A DNA stretch of 64,000 nt from Spodoptera frugiperda. Taxonomy: Eukaryota; Arthropoda; Insecta; Lepidoptera; Noctuidae. Of the stretch, positions 21,872 to 33,419 are shown piece after piece. The stretch spans positions 8,264,103 to 8,328,102 of the forward strand of contig NC_064224.1 in assembly GCF_023101765.2 (NCBI RefSeq), read 5' to 3'. Under the pieces are notes generated by a model. The model worked only from the letters and a program-made list of their open reading frames with translations. It ran no database searches and was not told the DNA's origin. The first letter of the stretch is position 1; each line of letters opens with the position of its first letter. Position numbers and translations under genes: made by a program.

Positions 21872-22270
21872 AAAAAAAATATTTTTACAATGTGTTACGC
21901 ACATAAATTAATCCACTTTACTTAAAACACTAGTCATGTTTTAAGTCACATATTTTATGAGGTGGCCTATTGCAATATACCTACTTTAATCTAAGTCTGT
22001 TGTACTATTAACCTTGGCAGTACAAACATTTCGCAAAATACTATGCATTACGCATTTTTTCATATTATTATCTTGTTCTGTTATCAGTCAAAGAACTTTT
22101 GATAAAATGAAATATATACTGAAAATGATAGACAGTCTGAAAGTAGATTAATATATCGGTAAGTACCAAATTATGAAATCATTTTAGCTAGTTGTGAGTC
22201 ATTGATTAAGTTGTCACGTGTATAAACATGAGGTCTTAGGTTCTTGAGTAGCCCATTAGGGCTGATGTTT

Positions 22271-22421
22271 GATCCAGAGCTGCGGACTACCTACCGGGTT
22301 TACCGGGGCTCCGAATCGAAAAGCGGGAGTAGGAATGGGGTGGTTTTTAGTCAGTAAGAGTCTGACACTCCTTCCCAAGGTGAGAGAAGTCATTGGATGA
22401 TATTCCCCTCCTAAAACAAAA
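22271..22421 (+). mobile_element. Retroposon family A copy
   Basis: Lacks the CCTCTCGCCTCGCC segment between ACACTCC and CCCAAGG. Confidence 0.82.
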
Positions 22422-22467
22422 GGTTTTTGATAAAAGCAGAGTGTTTTTAAACAGTGCTTTAGGAGGC

Positions 22468-22660
22468 TTTTTTATGGTATAAGCCGGTAAACGAGCAGAC
22501 GGATCACCTGATGGTAAGCAATCGCCGCCACTCATAGACACTTGAAACACCAGAGGCGTTACAAGTGCGTTGCCAGTCTTTTGTGGGGTTAGGAATTTAA
22601 GGGTTGTTGGGGAATCTAGGATTGAGAAGATTGGGAAGGGGGGTAATTGGGCCTCCTAAC
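22468..22660 (-). mobile_element. Retroposon family D, 3' two thirds
   Basis: T-rich tail at left; breaks off at GGGCCTCC, 46 bp after a family A copy ends. Confidence 0.82.
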
Positions 22661-22929
22661 GTCCAGGATCCTATGGTGGTAAGCGATATGGACCCATAAC
22701 ATAACTGTTAAAAGTGGATTTAATTTTAAGATATACCTCTGCCTACCTGGGGATAGGATTAGGATTGTGTTTTGTTTCTTTTTGAAGGTCATCCAAATAT
22801 GTAAAAGGCAACAGTTTATTAACTTGTCCACCATCTGAATCAACACAACATTTGTTGATTTCGTTACAATAAAACAAACCAATGCGTGTTATATTCACTT
22901 TTATAGATTACATTAAAGGGAGAGAGGAC

Positions 22930-23210
22930 AGTTTATAATTTTCAAGTATTGAGTGCCTGTGCGTTTCCATTGCTACTAAGCTATGTAGCTGTGCGAAGAA
23001 AATGCGCAGCTCTAGTATGCTTGCAAGAAGTATGATAAGTGCAAGTATCGATAGTAAGGAACCCATCCATAGCACGCATCTTTCCATATAAAAATCATAG
23101 CTTAGTTGAATCCATTTCCACCAGTGCTAAGCTATGTGTACTATTAAATATGACTGGTGGAAGCCAAACGCATCCACAGCAACGTAGCATAGCACATCTC
23201 TGGTCGAAAA
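22930..23210 (+). mobile_element. MITE family H
   Basis: Contains CTAAGCTATGTAGCTGTGCG and, inverted later, TAGCATAGCACATCTCTGG. GGTGGAAGCCAAACGCATCC to CAACGTAGC is shared in opposite orientation with 49622-49775. Confidence 0.6.
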
Positions 23211-23770
23211 TTAACGTAAAGACTAAACTCACAAGCACTAGAAAGCTGAAACTAACCATATAACTCCCTTAAGGAGTGGAGAGGACCAGTAAGTGAGGAT
23301 TCCCCGAAATTCCTACAAGACCAAGAAATAATTAGATTTTTGTGCGTCATTATAGTAACAAATATAGGAATATGTGTTCACCCATATTTGTCAATGAGGA
23401 TAAACGAATGCTCGCCTTATACGTCTAAACAATTTGAACGGATTAATCTTGACAAACAAATTAACTATTAATTACATAAAGTTTGGTTAAATTTAACCGC
23501 ACGACTGTTTTGGACGTTGTTTAAGGAAAAATTCATATCGAATATTGTTTACCGGTGACTTTTTGACATTCAGCTGTACGAATTCTTAGGAATAACTATT
23601 ATTACTTAGTTTTGTTGATAAAATTATCCTTTTTGAGTCGGAATTTTTATTAGTTTTTTATATAGCGCCAGACTATGATATTTTCCCGTGCCCTGGCTTC
23701 GTTTATCGAGGGTTTTGGAGCTTCTTAAGTGTGTGAACCTACGTAAGAGAACCTTACATCAACATTTGCC
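23211..23770. other. No recognisable feature
   Basis: AT-rich, no supported frame. Confidence 0.4.
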
Positions 23771-23944
23771 ATAAAAGGCCTCTTCTTACAAGGAGATGGT
23801 TTGAGCATTAATCACCACCCTTGCTAAATGCGGGTTGGCGATTTCAGACTTACGATTTCATTAGAAATTGTAGGCCCAGGTTTCCGAACAATGCTTTTCT
23901 TAACCATTTGTTAATGGTGTTTAAGTAATCTTAGAAAGTACATG
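23771..23944 (-). mobile_element. SINE family E, tail part
   Basis: AAAGGCCTCTTCTTACAAGG and GAGCATTAATCACCAC mark the RTE-like tail. The element extends to CTAAGATTACTTAAACACC on the minus strand. Confidence 0.65.
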
Positions 23945-24383
23945 TTGGTAGGTTTAAGCATCTTAAACCTCAGGATAATGATTTCATTTAAAAAGAAACA
24001 CACTACCCTCTTTTGCAGCACAGTCGGATAAAAAAAATGAGTCAAAGAAACGTCACATCTGCAACCTACACCTAGTGACACACACTAACCAAACAGAAGA
24101 CAAACAAACACACATATTTACGTGTTATGAACACAAAAACGTGTTTTTTGACATTGAGGACGAACGAGTGTGTAGCCACTGATAATCTGATATCAGTCGC
24201 GATAAAAATATAAATTGGAGTAAAATGATAAGAGTGCGTTCACCTCCGCCGCCTTTGTGTGTGATAAGGCTTTTAGTCTGGGTACTTTATTACGTAGTGA
24301 GTAGCTATGAAGGGAATTTCTTTACATGTAATCCCGGTTTAGATTTTTAGATTAACTATGTGCCTATAATACATAGATACTGC

Positions 24384-24657
24384 TTAGTTGGTCGAATGGT
24401 CGCAAGTGCAACTGCCGGACAAGGTGTCTCGGGTTGGATTCGCGGGTCGGGCAAAGTACTATTAGGCATTTTTCGATTTTTCGAAAATTTCTCAGTAGTA
24501 GCACGGAGTCTGGAGTTATGTCAAGTATATGGCAATAGGTTCACCCCCTATTACATGGGACTTAAAACACAAATGGTGTACATTGTATAGCGGTATTACG
24601 TGCCGTAATGTGCACATCCACCTACCTCTTCGGGGATATAGCAAACTTCGTGTCGTT
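24384..24657 (+). mobile_element. SINE family C, near full length
   Basis: Head TTGGTCGAATGGTCGCAAG, then CGGGTTGGATTCGCGGGTC (a mutated B box), then body and tail. The 3' CGTGACG end is replaced. Confidence 0.82.
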
Positions 24658-24696
24658 GTATATATTATTTATTATGTTTTTCGGCTTACTAACGCA

Positions 24697-24772
24697 ATTA
24701 TTTGATTAGTTTCAAACCACGCTAGAGGATATTCATGAGCAGCATTGCGCGGCGACTGTCGCGCTGCTACTT
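24697..24772 (-). repeat. Repeat family K copy
   Basis: Minus strand GTAGCAGCGCGACAGTCGCC and AATGCTGCTCATGAATATCC, as at 2.0 kb, but the outer hairpin arm is missing. Confidence 0.55.
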
Positions 24773-24775
24773 TGC

Positions 24776-24936
24776 TTTTTTTTTGAGGAGGGAAAATCAT
24801 CCGATGACTTCTCCCGCCTTGGGCGAGGCGAGAGGGAGTGTCAGACTCTTACTGACTAACAACCACCCCGTTCCTTCTCCTACTTTTTGAGCCGGAGCCC
24901 CGGTAAACCCGCTAGGTAGTCCGCAGCTCCGGATCG
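24776..24936 (-). mobile_element. Retroposon family A copy
   Basis: Close to the 19.8-kb reference. GCTACT occurs at both sides and may be a short or eroded duplication. Confidence 0.85.
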
Positions 24937-25239
24937 CTACTATTCTGCTGGATTCACAAATTGACAAAACAATGTGACTAAATAATTCCCCGAATACAAA
25001 ATAAATGTTTTTGGGCAAATTCCAAGATGAGGAAATAAAAACAATTGAAGGACTAATTGATTCAATTATTGTTATGTTAATAATTCAAACCAATTATTAA
25101 GGAATGTGGCCTCTCAAATAGGCATGTATTATTTACTTATATAAGCTGTTACTCGTAGTTTTGCTCGCGTAGTTAAATAAAAAATTGTAATAGCAGTCTG
25201 TTCACTCTCTTTTTTTTTGAGAGGGATCCATCTAAATCT

Positions 25240-25392
25240 AGACCTTTTTAAGAGGGCAAAATCATTCATTGACTTCTCCTGCCTTGCGCTAGGCGAGAGG
25301 GAGTGTTACTCTGACTAAAAACCATCCCGTTCCTACTCCTGCTTTTCAAGCCGGAGCCCCGGTAACCCGATGGGCAGTCCGCAGCTCTGGTC
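25240..25392 (-). mobile_element. Retroposon family A copy
   Basis: Three copies of this family lie in the same orientation between 24.7 and 25.9 kb; this is the middle one. Confidence 0.82.
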
Positions 25393-25414
25393 TTAAACTA
25401 CCTAACACTTAATT

Positions 25415-25490
25415 TAATCAAGCTAATATAGCTGAAAAGATATTTTGTTTGTATGAACGTGCTAATCTCCACCAAAATTGCCTAACATTT
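25415..25490 (+). repeat. Repeat family P fragment
   Basis: AATATAGCTGAAAAGATAT and GAACGTGCTAATCTCC only. Confidence 0.4.
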
Positions 25491-25765
25491 AAAAATATCC
25501 TACACTAAAAATGCTTTGGCTACTTACCTCTGGCTCAAAATTTGCATTTCCTGCGAATGTCGTGGTTTCATATTTTTAATAAATTGTACATAATTTGTTA
25601 ACCTGTTGTTGGTTTTTACATATGCTCAATAGTTGAGGTTAATTTACCTCAATGGCAGGGTATTTCCATTTTTGGTATTATTTAGAGTCCCTTTAATTTG
25701 GGGACGACATTTTTCCTGTTGACTACTTCTTTGGGCATTAGTGTTACTCCTGTGCAAACGAGACT

Positions 25766-25855
25766 CTTACTGACTAAAAACCACCTCATTCTTACTCCTG
25801 CTTTTCGAGCCAGAGCCCCGGTAAACCGTTAGGTAGTCCGCAGCTCCGGACTCTA
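25766..25855 (-). mobile_element. Retroposon family A, 5' half
   Basis: The poly-A half is missing; what remains spans GGAGCTGCGG to GTAAGAGTCT on the minus strand. Confidence 0.78.
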
Positions 25856-26012
25856 AAGTTACAATCACAATTTGACCTAAATTAACTAAAAATCACGCTT
25901 TACACATGTACATTAATGGAGAAAACCTCTACTAGTTTGGAGTCACCAAGACCCTTCATCATGAGCAGCATATATGCAGAGTTGAGTAAACTAGAGTACA
26001 AAATAGATTTTA

Positions 26013-26212
26013 AGTTAATTTAGTATGTCTCATGATAGTTATTACAAAAAATTTTACAACTCAATTATAAATGTATTGCACGACATAATATGAATACTTA
26101 GCAGATTTTACTAAACCGTGATTTTTAGTTAACTAATTTAGTACGGTATATATCTCAAGATAGTTATTACCAAAAAATATGCTACTCAATTATAATTGTA
26201 TTACACGACATA
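26013..26212 (+). repeat. Diverged tandem duplication, period about 125 bp
   Basis: Two blocks share TTTAGT...CTCA(T/A)GATAGTTATTAC, AAAAA, CTCAATTATAA and ACGACATA (26013-26087 and about 26130-26212). Confidence 0.65.
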
Positions 26213-26439
26213 TCAACATTTATCAACAAAATCCAAACGAGTAGGTAAACATGGCCGAAATATATGAAACCGTCAATAGATTTGATATGGAGTATCCTTG
26301 AAAGAGTTCAGTAACTCGGCGCCGCTGGCGACATTGTGCGGGTCAGTACCTATTTGATAGGAACTTAATATTATTGTAGTGGGAGCAGAAAAATTGGCTG
26401 ACTATTTCTTAATTAGTTGTTAGTTGTTATATATAAACC

Positions 26440-26612
26440 TGAAGAGTTTGTTTGTTAAAACGCGCTAATCCGGAACTACTGATCCGGAGGATCTGATTAG
26501 AATAATTCTTTATGTGTTGGATAGTGCATTTATCGGGGAAGGTTATGGGCTATAAAACATCACGCTACGATCAATAGGAACCGAGCAGAGCGGGTGAAAC
26601 CGCGCGGAAGCA
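26440..26612 (+). mobile_element. Repeat family P, most complete copy (Helitron-like)
   Basis: Runs CTGAAGAGTTTGTTTG to ACCGCGCGGAAGCAGCTAGT. A GC-rich segment followed by a CTAG end is what a Helitron 3' terminus looks like, but I could not prove the 5' end. Confidence 0.55.
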
Positions 26613-26660
26613 GCTAGTTAGATATATTAGTTATATTACTTAAGTCCAACTAACTGCCCT

Positions 26661-26764
26661 ACTCAGAGTCATTTAATGATTACTTAAACTATTCCATAGT
26701 AACGATTTTGTGTTGAAAACAATTGCTAAGGACTAGGTTAAGTAAGCATTAGATGACTCTGAGT
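26661..26764. mobile_element. Palindromic MITE family L, complete
   Basis: ACTCAGAGTCATTTAATGAT and its inverse form arms of about 48 bp, so the element is essentially one diverged palindrome. It is flanked by TA overlapping both ends, compatible with a TA duplication. Confidence 0.78.
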
Positions 26765-26790
26765 ATGTCGGTAAGTGGTGTATGAAGTAA

Positions 26791-26906
26791 TGTCGTGGTG
26801 ACCCGGAGGTTTAAGACGCCCGCTTCTCATGCACGAGGGTGCGTGTTCGAAACCTACCTACGACAAAGTACCAATATGACTTTATTCGAGTTATATTTTT
26901 TAGACT
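26791..26906 (+). mobile_element. SINE family E, head
   Basis: TGACCCGGAGGTTTAAGACG and GTGTTCGAAACCTACC are intact; broken after the TTATATTTTTTAGAC region. Confidence 0.7.
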
Positions 26907-27534
26907 TAGGAGAAGAATTAAGCCCGACTTAAAAAAATTGATGTCCTCACACGTGGATTGAAGTCGGTTTTTTTAAATGTAGTCTTAATTTAAGTAGTAA
27001 CTTAGTAGACACTTAATTTAAGGCAGAAAAACAAAACACTATATTCTATTTGCCCTTTTTAATTAATTTAGGATTGGCTCTTAGTGGGAGTCGTCTTAGT
27101 CGGAGAAGTCAGAGTCTTAAATAGCTCATTGGATTTTAAAACTACTTGCCAAAAATTACAATTTTAACCTATCAAATCCTACACCAAAAAATTAACCAAA
27201 CCCACCCATACGAGACAACATACTAAACTTAATTGCAAACGGTACATCTATAAATAAATATATATGTCGATGTTTCGTATGTATGTGTGTAGCGATGCAT
27301 CATCAAATCCTAGGTCAATGCACTCTGATTCACGACACTTTTTGTATCTACCCATCTCTTTTACACACATCTTATCATACATGCTGTCTCTTTCTGTCTT
27401 TGACTGCAAAGATTTTAGTGATAAAGGGTTTATGTTGCATTTTTTGCTTATCTTACTGTGTCTGGTAGATATTGTATTGTAGTTAATAGTAAATATGTAT
27501 AAATCATGTGACTGGTAGAGTCAGACACATTTTA
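26907..27534. other. No recognisable feature
   Basis: Short overlapping plus-strand frames at 27264-27482 have no domain and no start-site support. Confidence 0.4.
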
Positions 27535-27640
27535 AGTGTGGGAGAGCCAAGCTTCGGCACGAATGGGCCGGCTCGACCGGAGTGATACCACGGCCTCACA
27601 GAAAACCGACGTGAAACAACGCTTGCGTTGTGTGAGCGTG
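27535..27640 (+). mobile_element. Retroposon family D head fragment, part of an inverted pair
   Basis: AAGTGTGGGAGAGCC to GCGTTGTGTGAGCG, ending where the opposite-orientation copy begins. Confidence 0.82.
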
Positions 27641-27820
27641 GTGTGGTAAGCAATCGCCGCCGACCATGGACACTCGAAACACCAGAGGCGTTACAAGTGC
27701 GTTGCCGGAATTTTGGAGGTTAGGAGTTTAGGGGTTGTTGGGGAATCGCAGATTGGGAAGATTGGGAAGGGGTGATTGGGCCTCTGGTAACCTCACTTAC
27801 ACGACGAAACACAACGCAAG
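27641..27820 (-). mobile_element. Retroposon family D body fragment, inverted against its neighbour
   Basis: From TGGTAAGCAATCGCCGCC to ACGCAAGCGTTG. The joint with 27640 lacks the T-rich tail expected of a fresh insertion. Confidence 0.82.
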
Positions 27821-27833
27821 CGTTGTTACGCTG

Positions 27834-27949
27834 AGAAATTTTCTAAAAACCGAAAAAAGCCCAGTAATACATTGACTGACTTGGGAATCGAACCCGAGTC
27901 CCCTTGACCGGCAATCGCACATACGACTACTCAACCAACAAGGCAGTCA
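27834..27949 (-). mobile_element. SINE family C head
   Basis: Minus strand ACTGCCTTGTTGGTTGAGT, and GACTCGGGTTCGATTCCCAA as B box. Confidence 0.75.
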
Positions 27950-28292
27950 ATTCCAATTTCAACCCATATTATAAAAAGCAGCAACCAAAAACAACGCTCA
28001 TTTAGTTTTAAAATATCAACAACTACGCAGGCAAATGCATAAAAGGAAAACTGCATAATAATTTTACGTACGTACGTAGCGTAGTTAAAATATTTAGTTA
28101 TTGGTTTATTCTTGCACAAATATTGCACGTTATCAGAAGTCAATGACCCCTGCTGATAGCCATTTCAGGTAATCCAGCAAATAACTGTTTTTCAAGGCGT
28201 TGCTGTTGACTCGCTTTGATTAGTAACCAGCTTATTTGAAAAAATGTTTGTAACTAAGTAAATATGAGTGATACTTGTTACATACGAAATGT

Positions 28293-28540
28293 AACTTAAC
28301 GCCTTTTATCCCTGATGGGGTAGGCAGAGGTGCACATTACGGCAAGTTATGCCACTATACAATATATATCCACATTTCACCATTTAATTTTGTCTTATAA
28401 ATGTAATGTAATAGGGGGTGAGCCTATTGTCATATACTGGGTACAATTCCAGACTACGTGTTACTACTGAGAAATTTTCGAAAAACCGAAAATAACCCAG
28501 TAATACTTTGCGACATGGGAATCGAACCTGAACCAGTCAA
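28293..28540 (-). mobile_element. SINE family C, most of the element
   Basis: Tail motif CCTTTTATCCCTGATGGGG at left, B-box region ATGGGAATCGAACCTG at right; the A-box end is lost. Confidence 0.78.
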
Positions 28541-28879
28541 AGAGTCAATTCAGAAATGTTATTGTAGTGACATAACAATGACATAAAATTAACAAGTTTA
28601 TAGACAATTTTACGAAGATATTTTTATTGTATAGTTTGAGATACTTGATCACAAACGAGCTAACGTATAACGTAATTTGAGATTTACCAAATAACTGTAT
28701 CTTACAAGAATTAAATGTCCAATACTTTGACTAGTTCTGTAATTAAAAACAGGACCTCACACTACATTAACGCCATCTATTAAACAAAAATTGAACTAAA
28801 GTCTTCATTAATTAACAAGAACATACATACTTAAATAAATACAAAACATGAAAATTCCAAATCATAATTCGAAATACAA

Positions 28880-29215
28880 ATTATAAAATAAAACAAACAA
28901 CTGGCCGCAAAGCCCCGTTACCCGAACGCAACGGGTTCCAAAACCAAATTCAAATTCAAATTACTTTCACCAACAAAATGCGTGTTCCATTAACGAATCC
29001 GCCGACATCCGTCACAATATCACATAAAACGAGGACACCCGAATTCGCTTCAAGGTCGTTGTGGTAGGTCAGTGCTGTGACGTCAGAGGCGCCCTCCAAA
29101 ACCCAGGGGTCAATGGCCCCGGTACCGCGGAAACTGTGCTGAGCGCGGCCCGAATGCGAATTGGGGTTTGTATGTGTGCGTGAGCCCTGTTACACACGGC
29201 CGGGGTTCGGAGAAT
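28880..29215. promoter_or_regulatory. GC-rich island with TGACGTCA (CRE-like) site
   Basis: Repeat-free, CpG-bearing segment. The 8-bp palindrome TGACGTCA is at about 29078, and GGTACCGCGG follows. It could be promoter, exon or both. Confidence 0.35.
28956..29189 (-). CDS. 77-codon open frame without ATG in a GC-rich island: candidate exon
   Basis: The minus-strand frame between a TAA at 29190-29192 and a TGA at 28956 has no internal stop and no ATG. It includes ...GTGAIDPWVLEGASDV... and ...NSGVLVLCDIVTDVGG.... Possible acceptors on the minus strand are GTAACAG (29187) and CGCTCAG near 29147; a weak donor TTG|GTGAAA is near 28970. GC content is clearly above the flanks, which makes open frames likelier by chance, and the plus strand also has a short protein-like frame. 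No family was recognised. Confidence 0.3.
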   Translation of the reverse strand, partial: QGSRTHTNPNSHSGRAQHSFRGTGAIDPWVLEGASDVTALTYHNDLEANSGVLVLCDIVTDVGGFVNGTRILLVKVI

Positions 29216-30178
29216 TTAAAATTATTCGGAATTATTCGAACGGTGTAAACGGTACAAGAATTGTTTTTAAACTTTTGTTGTTAGTAGTGTTTGGTGATGA
29301 TTTTGAAGTCAGGAATGTAGGTTTTTGTAAAATACATAATGAAATAACAATAGGCTACATTAAATGAGTGCCTATAGTATCCTGTTCATTCACAATAAAA
29401 TTTCCAATAAAATGAGAGAAAAGCAAAATGAAAGAGGTAAAGCAGTTTAACAATTTTTATTTAACCATAAAAGGACACGGAATAAAGAATATCTACCATA
29501 TATTCCAATATTAATAAAAAAAAAACAAATCGTAACAAAACAAAATATCACGAAACACCCCGAAAGCCTAACCTCCCCATTACTTCGTGTACGTACACGC
29601 TGTGTATGTGTGCGTGACATCGTCTGGGTGTATCTGTGTGCGTACAATTCGGGAACGCTTCGACGAAATATGAAAACTTTCCGAGAATTATGTTATGACA
29701 AAGAAATTTATTATACATACGTACCTAGTAACTGTTATTTTGTATTGTATGTATATTTATAAATAATCATATTTACGAGAATTTTTATAATATAAATATA
29801 TTTACGAGAATTTCTAACATCACGCCTTTTTCCACGAAGCGGTAAGCAGTGTTGCACGTACACATATTAAGTGCTGAAAAGTGAATGTTACATTTTACTT
29901 TTAATATATTATTAATTGGCAATATTTTTAAAGGTAGGCAAAGTACAGTTATGTGGTTTGTATGATTAATTAAAATTATAACAATAAAGTTCATACGATG
30001 GTATTTTCCTTCCAAACTGTGGTTTTTAATAGGACAAAGGACGTTTAGTTTAGCACACACACCGACGTACCTATATACTTTTTTGTAGTTAGTTTTAACT
30101 ATTAATATTACCTTCGTAGGTACGTAGATACTTGTTTAAAGTCAGCATTCTCAAAATTTTCAGTATCTATTTGTCATC
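29216..30178. other. No recognisable gene
   Basis: AT-rich except for a GTACGTACACGC and GTGTGCGTGACATCG patch near 29590-29645. ATATTTACGAGAATTT occurs twice (29767 and 29799). Confidence 0.35.
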
Positions 30179-30478
30179 GCCGGTTTAAGACGCCCGCTTC
30201 TCATGCACGAGGATGCGGATTCGAAACCTACCAACGGTAAACACAAGTACCAATGTGACTTTTTCCGAGTTATACTTTCTAACCATGTTTAGACACCACT
30301 GACAAACGGTGAAGGAAAACATAGTCAGAAAACCTGCGCATATACTTTCTGATTATAAGTTTGGAATCGCCAACCCGCATTGAGCAAGCGCAGTGATTAT
30401 TGCACAAACCTTTTGCGTGTGAAAAGAGGCTTTTGGTGAGCAGTGCCTACTTATAGGCTTTTGATGATAATTGATGAC
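30179..30478 (+). mobile_element. SINE family E, full length
   Basis: Head, B box (GGATTCGAAACC), body and RTE-like tail (GAGGCTTTTGGTGAGCAGTG, TACTTATAGGCTT) ending in a TGATGATAA microsatellite. Confidence 0.8.
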
Positions 30479-30587
30479 TCATCTATAATGGCACACCCTC
30501 TCCTAAAATTCTGTGTTCGACAATGGACTTGCATCACACAGTAAAAATAACTTGTCGATTATGGAAAACCCTGTTTTTGCAGACACT

Positions 30588-30784
30588 TTTTTTGACGGGA
30601 GAAAATTATCCAGTGGTTTCTACCACCTCGGATTAGGCGAGAGGGCGTGTCAAACTCTTACTGACTAAAACCTTTCTTACTCCGGCTTGAATTGAAGAAC
30701 ATTAATAGAAACGGGATCACCGTTACTACTCCTGCCCTTCGAGCCGGAGCCCCAGTAACCTGCTAGGTAGTCCGCAGGTACGGG
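30588..30784 (-). mobile_element. Retroposon family A with internal insertion
   Basis: About 40 extra bases (GGCTTGAATTGAAGAACATT and following) interrupt the copy after ACTAAAACC. Confidence 0.75.
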
Positions 30785-31063
30785 CTTGCAGACACTAAAC
30801 TTGTAAACCATTGAACCAACGAAACACAATACTAAGTATGATACCTAGGTCCATATCACACCTGCCTATACAGCTATAGTTTTTAAAAACTTCAAATAAA
30901 AATACCAATCAAGATTTCCCACACCAGTTATAAATAATAAATATAACTATATAACCCGACGAAGTTTAATAAACTTTCATAAAAATAGTTCTCATCTAAG
31001 TAACTAGATACATATATTCTATAAAAAATAAAAATATAAACAGCAACTCGCAAACTAATCTTT

Positions 31064-31245
31064 AATAGAGGCCATCTTTATAAAAAAAAAGCATAAAAAT
31101 AAAGAATGTAACGACCGAGGTCTGTCTAACAGGTTTTTATTGAAAAAAAAAACAAAATGGCCGCCGACCAATCGTCTAACGCCGTTCAAATTTCGGATGC
31201 GCAGGAGTGGGGAGCGCGTTAGAGTCACAATAGATGCGTGTTGGT
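31064..31245 (-). repeat. Unnamed GC-bearing repeat, copy 1
   Basis: Shares GTAACGACC, CCAAT, GTTCAAATTTCGGATGCGC and GAGTGG in the same order with 31735-31955. Confidence 0.4.
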
Positions 31246-31734
31246 TATACAAACGTGTTTAAAAGTAGGGTCCGATGTGTAGGGGTCTCTGATTGGATAA
31301 TGGCCTCTGTTTCGGTTCTGTATTTGATTTATGCATTTTAGGGGCCTTGGTTTTTATGTTGGTGGGTTTTAGAAGCGAATTTATTTAGGGTGTGTTTTAA
31401 GATTGTAGTTACGTTGCAATTTGGCGTGTGGTGCTATTGTCTTACATATAATTATTTTATTTGAATTCTTTAAAAATGATAATATTAAATAATAGTAAAC
31501 AATATAAGTAAATGCGTCATGTGTACTGAAAAAGTGAAAGATAAAAGAAAAATTAACAAATTATAATTATTAAATTGTTAAATAAAAATTACTATTAATC
31601 TAAAACATAAAATCTATATTCAAACATGTACACATTTACACACACATGAATATAAAGTACCTACCTACATAATACATAAATATAATTTATCTAGGTATAC
31701 CTAAACATACCTACAACTATCTATCTCATAAATA

Positions 31735-31955
31735 ACCAAACAAACCCACTTTGTCTATGAACAGCCAAAAAAAATCGACCACTCACGAAACAAAGTAACG
31801 ACCTTCTAATTTTTTCTAACACCACAACAACCAATGGGAAACGTCCAAATTTCGAGGATGCGCCTGAGTGGACGAAATTTTTAAACGGATTAGATGCACA
31901 CATAGACATTGCTACACAGTGAAGGTCAATCAACAAACAACGTCGTGCGTAGACG
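31735..31955 (-). repeat. Unnamed GC-bearing repeat, copy 2
   Basis: Carries GTCCAAATTTCGAGGATGCG and CTGAGTGG in the same order as copy 1. Between the matching blocks the copies have drifted. Confidence 0.4.
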
Positions 31956-32000
31956 CTGTTTATGTGTGTGTATTTTGTGTGTGTGTGAGTGTTTTATGTG

Positions 32001-32587
32001 CATGTGTGCAATTAGCATTTATTGAATAAGAGTCAAGTGTGAATGTTAATGAATGTAAGTGAATAATAATTTATTTTGTTTGTTTTTCGGTCTTTAAAAT
32101 ATGTACATAGTACGTAGGTACCTACATATATATTATATATATGTTGGCTTGGTGAACTTAGTACCTTGGGAAGCAATGACGATTGATGAATAGGTATAGG
32201 TATACCAACGCCAGCAGATCAAGGTACCCAAAAAGTCTTAAATAAATTTTTACTTTATTGCTGTGTGATAGAATCGTAAGTCTGTTGAAGGAATTCGACA
32301 GATTAAAGTAGCTTCATGTGTTATCTTAGCTCTTTTGACGGGAGAAAACTTCAAAATGCTCCTAGCTTTTTGTTAGATTATGACTGTAAAATTATGTTCT
32401 TATTATATTTTCAGAAAAAAGTCTTTAATGAATTAATATTTTGTGCGGATATAAAAGGCGTGACGACAGATTTAGATAGTAGTGGTATGTAGTACCTACA
32501 TGTAAATTATGTAATCAGTTCACCACGATTAAAGAGCATGAAGATCACGGTTTACCCTCTTACCTATTATCCGAAACTGTGGACAAG
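32001..32587. other. No recognisable feature
   Basis: A GT-rich spot precedes it (31965-32010); TACCTACATATATATTATATATAT lies near 32118-32141. Confidence 0.4.
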
Positions 32588-32705
32588 GTAAAGGTAACGG
32601 CACTGCTCGGTAGGGGCTGCGGCTCAAAACAGGAGAAGGAACAGAGTGGTTTTTAGTCAGTAAGAGTCTGACACTCCTTCTCGCCTCGCTCAAGGCAGGA
32701 GAAGT
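32588..32705 (+). mobile_element. Retroposon family A, 3'-truncated and fused to SINE B
   Basis: Ends at GGCAGGAGAAGTT; three bases later the SINE B head begins. The poly-A part is missing. Confidence 0.75.
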
Positions 32706-32708
32706 TTT

Positions 32709-32914
<206 letters not shown>

Positions 32915-33239
32915 TTGGAAGGTGTTTCCTGGTAAAAAAAAAAATCAATCTTTCCTATAATAGAGGATCTGCCTGAATGTCCCGTGCCTGTGTGTCTACC
33001 AGTGGACTGTGACACGTAAATTATTCCAATGTTTCAGTTTGAACATTATTAAACGGCAAGGTTATTTCAATTGTAAGTGTATTTTTATTTGTATCGCTGC
33101 GTTTTATTACAAGTCACTTACTAACCGTGTCAAGGTAATACTATCAGGAAATACGATTGTGTATTTTGTAAGCAATTGAAGATTTATTGTATTGATGGTC
33201 AGATGTTTTGAAATGCGTAAGCATATATGTATATTCCAT

Positions 33240-33388
33240 CAAGGGAGGAAAATTATTCAAAGTCTTCTCCCGCCTTGAGCAAGGCGAGAGGGAGTGTCAG
33301 ACTCTTACTAACTAAAAACCATCCTGTTCCTACTCCTGCTTTTCGAGCCGGAGCCCCGGTAACCCGCTAGGTAGTCCGCAGCTCCAGG
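33240..33388 (-). mobile_element. Retroposon family A copy
   Basis: Close to the reference but with AACCCGCTAG instead of AAACCCGCTAG. Confidence 0.85.
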
Positions 33389-33419
33389 TTTATTCAATTG
33401 GTTGATTGTATGCAATATC

